Shown here: in pieces, positions 15,039-18,016 of the stretch
Numbering within the stretch: the first letter of the stretch is position 1
Layout: the number at the start of each line of letters is the position of its first letter
Source: Deltaproteobacteria bacterium
GTDB lineage: Bacteria > Desulfobacterota > Desulfobacteria > Desulfobacterales > B30-G6
Assembly (NCBI GenBank): GCA_019313725.1
Contig: JAFDAT010000022.1
Location: 1-18,016, forward strand
DNA length: 18,016 nucleotides
Reading direction: 5' to 3'
Notes under the pieces: model-generated
What the model was told of the DNA's origin: nothing
What the model saw: the letters and a program-made list of their open reading frames with translations, nothing else
The model's database searches: none
Program-made: the position numbers and the translations under genes

Positions 15039-15474
15039 GTGTCCCTCCTGTTCCTGTAGCCCCCGTGCGGGATACGCTTGCGTTTATTGGCTTCAATACT
15101 GTTCTCATAGTTTAATACCACCGGGTTCGAATGTCAAAAGTTGGGGTATTAAAACTTTTAATAGCACCCTTAAGCTTTTTAATAGAATTCGGCCTATCGA
15201 CGGCTCAGCACGGTTCTCCAGACGGATCACTCGAATTTTCGCAACAAGGATTTTCGCTTTCAACAAACTGCTTTTACTTGTTTTTCATCCTTCCATTCAA
15301 AAACCAAGGGTGGCTGTGCCGGTGATGGCACAGATATTGTATCCAACCATAGTCAAGGAACCCATCCGGCTGGCGGATGGTCAGTATGAGGATATGAAAG
15401 TACTTTCCCGTCGCCATCAAAAAACGTAACGTAGCATATCCACTCCTTACCCTCAAACATGGCTGAAAGCTAAA
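15039..15474. promoter_or_regulatory. Intergenic region upstream of pilus cluster 2, rich in inverted repeats
   Basis: No convincing gene is present; short frames here have no motifs. It holds a 15-bp near-perfect palindrome at 15148-15162 (ATTAAAA-C-TTTTAAT). A TTTTAATAG word occurs at 15156 and again 21 bp later at 15177. A hairpin lies at 15314-15333, another at 15362-15380 (CCATCCG-GCTGG-CGGATGG), and the 12-bp palindrome GAAAGTACTTTC lies at 15396-15407. The density of symmetric sites suggests regulation of cluster 2 and perhaps of the divergent CBS gene. Confidence 0.45.
15314..15341 (+). promoter_or_regulatory. Candidate sigma-54 promoter overlapping a hairpin
   Basis: TGGCAC-AGATA-TTGTA at 15326-15341 matches the sigma-54 -24/-12 consensus (TGGCAC-N5-TTGCA) with correct spacing, except for T instead of C at -12. 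Type IV pilin genes in proteobacteria are often sigma-54 dependent. The same bases form the right arm of a perfect inverted repeat, CTGTGCC-GGTGAT-GGCACAG (15314-15333), which could itself explain the match. The predicted start near 15352 would leave about 120 bases of leader before fimT. Confidence 0.35.
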
Positions 15475-15945
15475 ATGATGAAAAAAATGAAAAACAGCGG
15501 TTTTACCTTACTGGAATTGATGGTTGTCATCGCGATCGTTGCCATTATGGCCGCCATCGCCATTCCCAATTATATCTCCTGGCTGCCCGACCGCCGGTTG
15601 GCCGCCGGGGCCCAGGACATACTCCAGGGACTCCAGAAATCAAGATCCAAAGCCATCGTGACCAACCGCAGGGTTATCGTCAACTTCAACACCGGAGCCG
15701 ACAGTTTTATCGCCTTCGTGGATGATGACGCCAGCGGCGGCCTGGACGCCGGAGAATTGACGGTCGTGAGTCGCAACATGCCCGCGGGCATCGATCTGGT
15801 CAACACGGGATTTGCCGGGAATTCGGTCACCTTCGACAACCGCGGGATCCCGATCACCGCCGTGGGCACCGTGACGCTGCAGAATTCCAAAGGCAATACC
15901 CAGGTTCTGGAGATGTTTTTGAGCGGACATAGCGTACTCCAGTAG
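15475..15945 (+). CDS. fimT: Type IV pilus pseudopilin, FimT/GspH family (cluster 2)
   Basis: This 156-residue prepilin has leader MMKKMKNSG, cleavage before F10, and a mature N-terminus FTLLELMVVIAIVAIMAAIAI with Glu +5. The following PNYISWLPDRRLAAGAQDILQGLQKSRSKAI is the GspH/FimT signature region. A beta-rich domain follows, ending in FDNRGIPITAVGTVTL, a common GspH-domain close. Residues 83-94 (DDDASGGLDAGE) fit a canonical EF-hand loop: D1, D3, S5, G6, L8, D9, E12. FimT in some species binds DNA during natural transformation; I see no clear basic C-terminal patch here to support that. No strong ribosome site precedes the ATG. It heads cluster 2 and has no counterpart in cluster 1. Confidence 0.85.
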   Translation: MMKKMKNSGFTLLELMVVIAIVAIMAAIAIPNYISWLPDRRLAAGAQDILQGLQKSRSKAIVTNRRVIVNFNTGADSFIAFVDDDASGGLDAGELTVVSRNMPAGIDLVNTGFAGNSVTFDNRGIPITAVGTVTLQNSKGNTQVLEMFLSGHSVLQ

Positions 15946-16044
15946 TGAAAGGATTCAGTGACCCGTATCCATACGTCTGAAAGCATAAATGCAGCAACCA
16001 TGACATCCATGCGCTCCCATACATTTAGAAAAGGCAAACGACAA

Positions 16045-16833
16045 ATGACACCCAAGCTAACGCGCAATAAAGGCTTCACCCTGATCGAACTGATGATCGC
16101 CATAGCTATTCTCGGCGTGATTGTCGCCGGTGTGATTGGCGCTTTTTACGACCAGTTGAGATCCCACAACACCCAGCAGCAGCTCCTGGAGATGCAGCAG
16201 AATGCCCGGGCAGCCATGTACTATATCACCCGCGAGTTGAGAATGGCGGGCTATGACCCCACCGGGGATGCCAACGCGGGTATCACGCCCGATGCTGTCG
16301 CCCGTGACACGATCACTTTTTCCATGGACACCACCGGCGGTGAGGCAGATGGCGAAGACAACGATGACGATGGGGTCACAGACGGAGCGGACGCCGCGGA
16401 TGAAGCGGCTTACGGTGACGGCGCCACCGACGACGCCGAAGAATCCATCACCTACGCCCTGAACGGCAGCCGTATTATGCGGACCGCCGTCGATACCACC
16501 GGGACCGTGGTCAACCAGACCCTGGCGGCCAATATAGATGCCCTGGACTTCATCTACCACGGGGTCGAGCCCGGAAACCCCACGAACACCACCTTTCGGC
16601 TCATTCCAGCCGTTGCCGCCGCCAACCCGAACAACATCCGCTTCGTCAATGTAACCATTATCGCCCGGACTGCCGTGGTGCCCGTCGTAGGGTACACGGT
16701 GCAGGACAACACCATATATTATAATATGACGATGGATGGCAACATTCTCATCAACAAGCAGCTCGCTCCCGATAACTTTCGCCGCATCATGCTGCAAAAA
16801 AGGATCAACCTGCGCAACATGGGGCTCAATTAG
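16045..16833 (+). CDS. pilW: Type IV pilus minor pilin, PilW-like (cluster 2)
   Basis: From ATG 16045 the leader is MTPKLTRNKG, cleaved before FTLIELMIAIAILGVIVAG, with Glu +5. A longer in-frame GTG start at 15958, preceded by GAAAGGATT, would give an unusually long 39-residue leader, so I prefer 16045. MQQNARAAMYYITRELRMAGYDP is nearly the same as in the cluster 1 copy. The Asp-rich loop D-N-D-D-D-G-V-T-D-G-A-D (from D105) lies at the same place as in cluster 1. Here it is followed by extra acidic residues through TDDAEE. It lacks the cysteines of the cluster 1 PilW. Both copies end in a similar ILINKQ..P..RR.ML...I.LRN.GL tail. Confidence 0.85.
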   Translation: MTPKLTRNKGFTLIELMIAIAILGVIVAGVIGAFYDQLRSHNTQQQLLEMQQNARAAMYYITRELRMAGYDPTGDANAGITPDAVARDTITFSMDTTGGEADGEDNDDDGVTDGADAADEAAYGDGATDDAEESITYALNGSRIMRTAVDTTGTVVNQTLAANIDALDFIYHGVEPGNPTNTTFRLIPAVAAANPNNIRFVNVTIIARTAVVPVVGYTVQDNTIYYNMTMDGNILINKQLAPDNFRRIMLQKRINLRNMGLN

Positions 16834-16854
16834 ACTGCAGACCGGAGAATAACC

Positions 16855-17226
16855 ATGAACAAACATTTTCATAAGGATAATGACGGCGGCTTCACCCTCA
16901 TTGAAGTAATCATGGTAATGGCCATCCTGGCCATCGGCATCCTGGCGGTTATGACCATGCAGATTACGGCCACCAACAGCAACTCCAACGCCAAAAGGAT
17001 CACCGAAGGCACCAATTATATGGCCAGTGAGTTCGAGTGGCTGATGCTGCAGGATTATGACGTCGTGGCCGATAATACAACGAACGAAGGCCGCTACACC
17101 ATCGCCTACACGGTGGGGGCGGCAGACAACCCGATCCCCAATACCAAGCAGATTGACATCATTGTCACTTTGGGCCCTTCCGGTAGAACCGTCAATGTCA
17201 CCTATTACAAGGCCGACACATTTTAA
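16855..17226 (+). CDS. pilV: Type IV pilus minor pilin, PilV-like (cluster 2)
   Basis: This 123-residue prepilin has leader MNKHFHKDNDGG and a mature N-terminus FTLIEVIMVMAILAIGILAVM with Glu +5. The region MQITATNSNSNAKRITEGTNYMASE parallels the cluster 1 PilV (LQITAINSNANARKIMLGSTRLADQ), as does the end VNVTYYKADTF. A GGAG ribosome site lies close upstream. It follows pilW by 21 bp and precedes pilX by 12 bp. It is shorter than the cluster 1 copy mainly because of the shorter leader. Confidence 0.87.
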   Translation: MNKHFHKDNDGGFTLIEVIMVMAILAIGILAVMTMQITATNSNSNAKRITEGTNYMASEFEWLMLQDYDVVADNTTNEGRYTIAYTVGAADNPIPNTKQIDIIVTLGPSGRTVNVTYYKADTF

Positions 17227-17238
17227 CAGAGGTCAAAT

Positions 17239-17829
17239 ATGAAACCGACGATAGATCATATCGACAATCAAAGCGGTTCCGCCATGGTCGTGGCCGTTAT
17301 CATCCTGGCGCTTTTAACCATTATCGGTCACCTGGCCACCCGCTCCACCTCGCTGGAGGTCCAGATCGCCTCCAATGACATGCGCTACAAACAGGCCTTC
17401 TACACGGCGGACGGCATGACCGAACTGGGTTCGGAGCTCCTGGAGCAGAACATTGCCTGCTCCCAGGGGTTTACCGCCAGTCCCCAGCGGGGCGGCCTTA
17501 TCGATGTCCAGACCATCGATTTCTGGAAAAACGATCTCGATCCCGACCGCATGCCGTCGGATGCCGACCGTGACATCCGGATCCCCATCGGCAACGACGA
17601 CACCCAGCCGCACACCAATATCGTCATCGGCGGTGTCCCGGCGTTCGGCACCGGAAGCGCCCTGCAGATAGCGGCGGGCTATGAAGGCAAAGGCAAATCA
17701 ACGGCCGGGGGCGGGGCCTATCTGATCTTCGACCAGATCGCCCAGCACCTTGGCAACTTCGAGACTGAATCCATCGTGAGAATTCAGTGGCGGCACGTAA
17801 TCGGAACAGAAGGGATCTGCGATCCCTGA
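17239..17829 (+). CDS. pilX: Type IV pilus assembly protein, PilX-like (cluster 2)
   Basis: This 196-residue protein has a PilX-type helix, GSAMVVAVIILALLTIIGHL, then ATRSTSLEVQIASNDMRYKQAFYTADG. It aligns along its whole length with the cluster 1 PilX. Shared segments include ELLEQNIAC / EILEQNIAC, RGGL, DFWKN, DIRIPIG / DMRIPIG, and the closing QWRHVIGTEG. The two cysteines (C74 and C194) are conserved between the copies. AGAGGT precedes the ATG. The TGA stop overlaps GAAGGAG, the ribosome site of the next gene, as in cluster 1. Confidence 0.87.
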   Translation: MKPTIDHIDNQSGSAMVVAVIILALLTIIGHLATRSTSLEVQIASNDMRYKQAFYTADGMTELGSELLEQNIACSQGFTASPQRGGLIDVQTIDFWKNDLDPDRMPSDADRDIRIPIGNDDTQPHTNIVIGGVPAFGTGSALQIAAGYEGKGKSTAGGGAYLIFDQIAQHLGNFETESIVRIQWRHVIGTEGICDP

Positions 17830-17840
17830 AGGAGTTTATC

Positions 17841-18016
17841 ATGAAGCCTATGACAAAAATACGACCCATTCTATGGACCCTGTTGGTTACTTTGACGTTG
17901 ACAGTCACCTGCACAGGCAGTGCCCTGGGTGCCTACGACTGCACCAACGGCGCCGCCGACCCGCCCTTTCTGGCGGCCGGGGTGACCCCCAACCTGCTGT
18001 TGCTCATCGACAACTC
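17841..18016 (+). CDS. pilY1: PilY1-like pilus tip adhesin, N-terminus only (cluster 2, cut by window edge)
   Basis: Only the first 58 codons are in the window. The ATG at 17841 has GAAGGAG at good spacing. The product begins with a signal peptide (ILWTLLVTLTLTVTC, probable cleavage near SALGA). It continues PPFLAAGVTPNLLLLIDNS, aligning with the cluster 1 PilY1 segment PAFISTGITPNLLIVIDNS, where the MIDAS-like DNS begins. An added Cys (YDCTNG) precedes this segment; cluster 1 lacks it. The identification rests on this match plus gene order. Confidence 0.85.
   Translation, partial: MKPMTKIRPILWTLLVTLTLTVTCTGSALGAYDCTNGAADPPFLAAGVTPNLLLLIDN

Noticed and set aside
15131..15325. Small plus-strand frame before cluster 2
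   Set aside because: AT-rich, no ribosome site, no motif, and it overlaps palindromes and the candidate promoter.
16057..16872. Long minus-strand frame opposite pilW of cluster 2 (271 codons)
   Set aside because: It is a shadow of pilW; the product is Gly/Val/His-rich with no domain, and the plus-strand frame is a clear prepilin.

Overview
The window looks like chromosomal DNA of a GC-moderate Gram-negative bacterium, most likely a deltaproteobacterium (Desulfobacterota, perhaps near Desulfobacteraceae/Desulfosarcinaceae). I infer this from the fimT-pilW-pilV-pilX-pilY1 layout, an AlgH/YqgE (UPF0301) protein with a Gram-negative-type C-terminus, a small Cys-rich conserved-looking protein, and the style of the intergenic repeats. 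Nothing in the sequence proves the taxonomy. I see no tRNA, rRNA, CRISPR array, transposase or phage gene.

Layout. (1) 1-2342: a Cu(I)-exporting P1B ATPase (CopA type). Its 5' end lies outside the window, and it is broken near 785-795 by a frameshift that also removes roughly 28 residues. (2) 2343-2810: a gene-poor stretch made almost entirely of repeats: a degenerate ACATCGAA-type mosaic, a 27-bp tandem duplication, a CGATNN hexamer run, and a regular 18-bp array of tiny hairpins that runs into the 3' end of parA. (3) 2805-6027, minus strand: a large dynamin-like GTPase gene followed by an orphan ParA/Soj ATPase gene. (4) 6119-6340, plus strand: a small Cys-rich basic protein. (5) 6563-7987, minus strand: a likely two-gene unit of crotonase-family protein and YqgE/AlgH. 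(6) 8378-14553, plus strand: type IV pilus minor-pilin cluster 1 (pilW-pilV-pilX-pilY1), closed by a terminator. (7) 14580-15038, minus strand: a double-CBS-domain protein. (8) 15475 to the window end, plus strand: paralogous cluster 2 (fimT/gspH-pilW-pilV-pilX-pilY1), with pilY1 cut by the window edge.

How the genes work together. The two pilus clusters encode minor (pseudo)pilins that prime and cap type IV pili, plus the large secreted tip adhesin PilY1. They are syntenic paralogues with matching gene order, spacing and shine-dalgarno placement, so an old tandem duplication is likely. Ca2+-loop signatures (EF-hand or thrombospondin-3-like) occur in both PilW proteins, in FimT and twice in PilY1, which suggests calcium-dependent tip assembly or adhesion. 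The other genes (copper export, membrane-remodelling GTPase, ParA, acyl-CoA metabolism, CBS sensor) look like ordinary chromosomal neighbours.

The most unusual element is the 18-bp array at 2710-2810. Each unit is a 4-bp stem closed by a GNA trinucleotide loop, followed by a near-constant AAATGAC spacer. Stem sequences differ between units, yet four consecutive units keep perfect pairing. I can describe this structure directly but cannot assign it a function.
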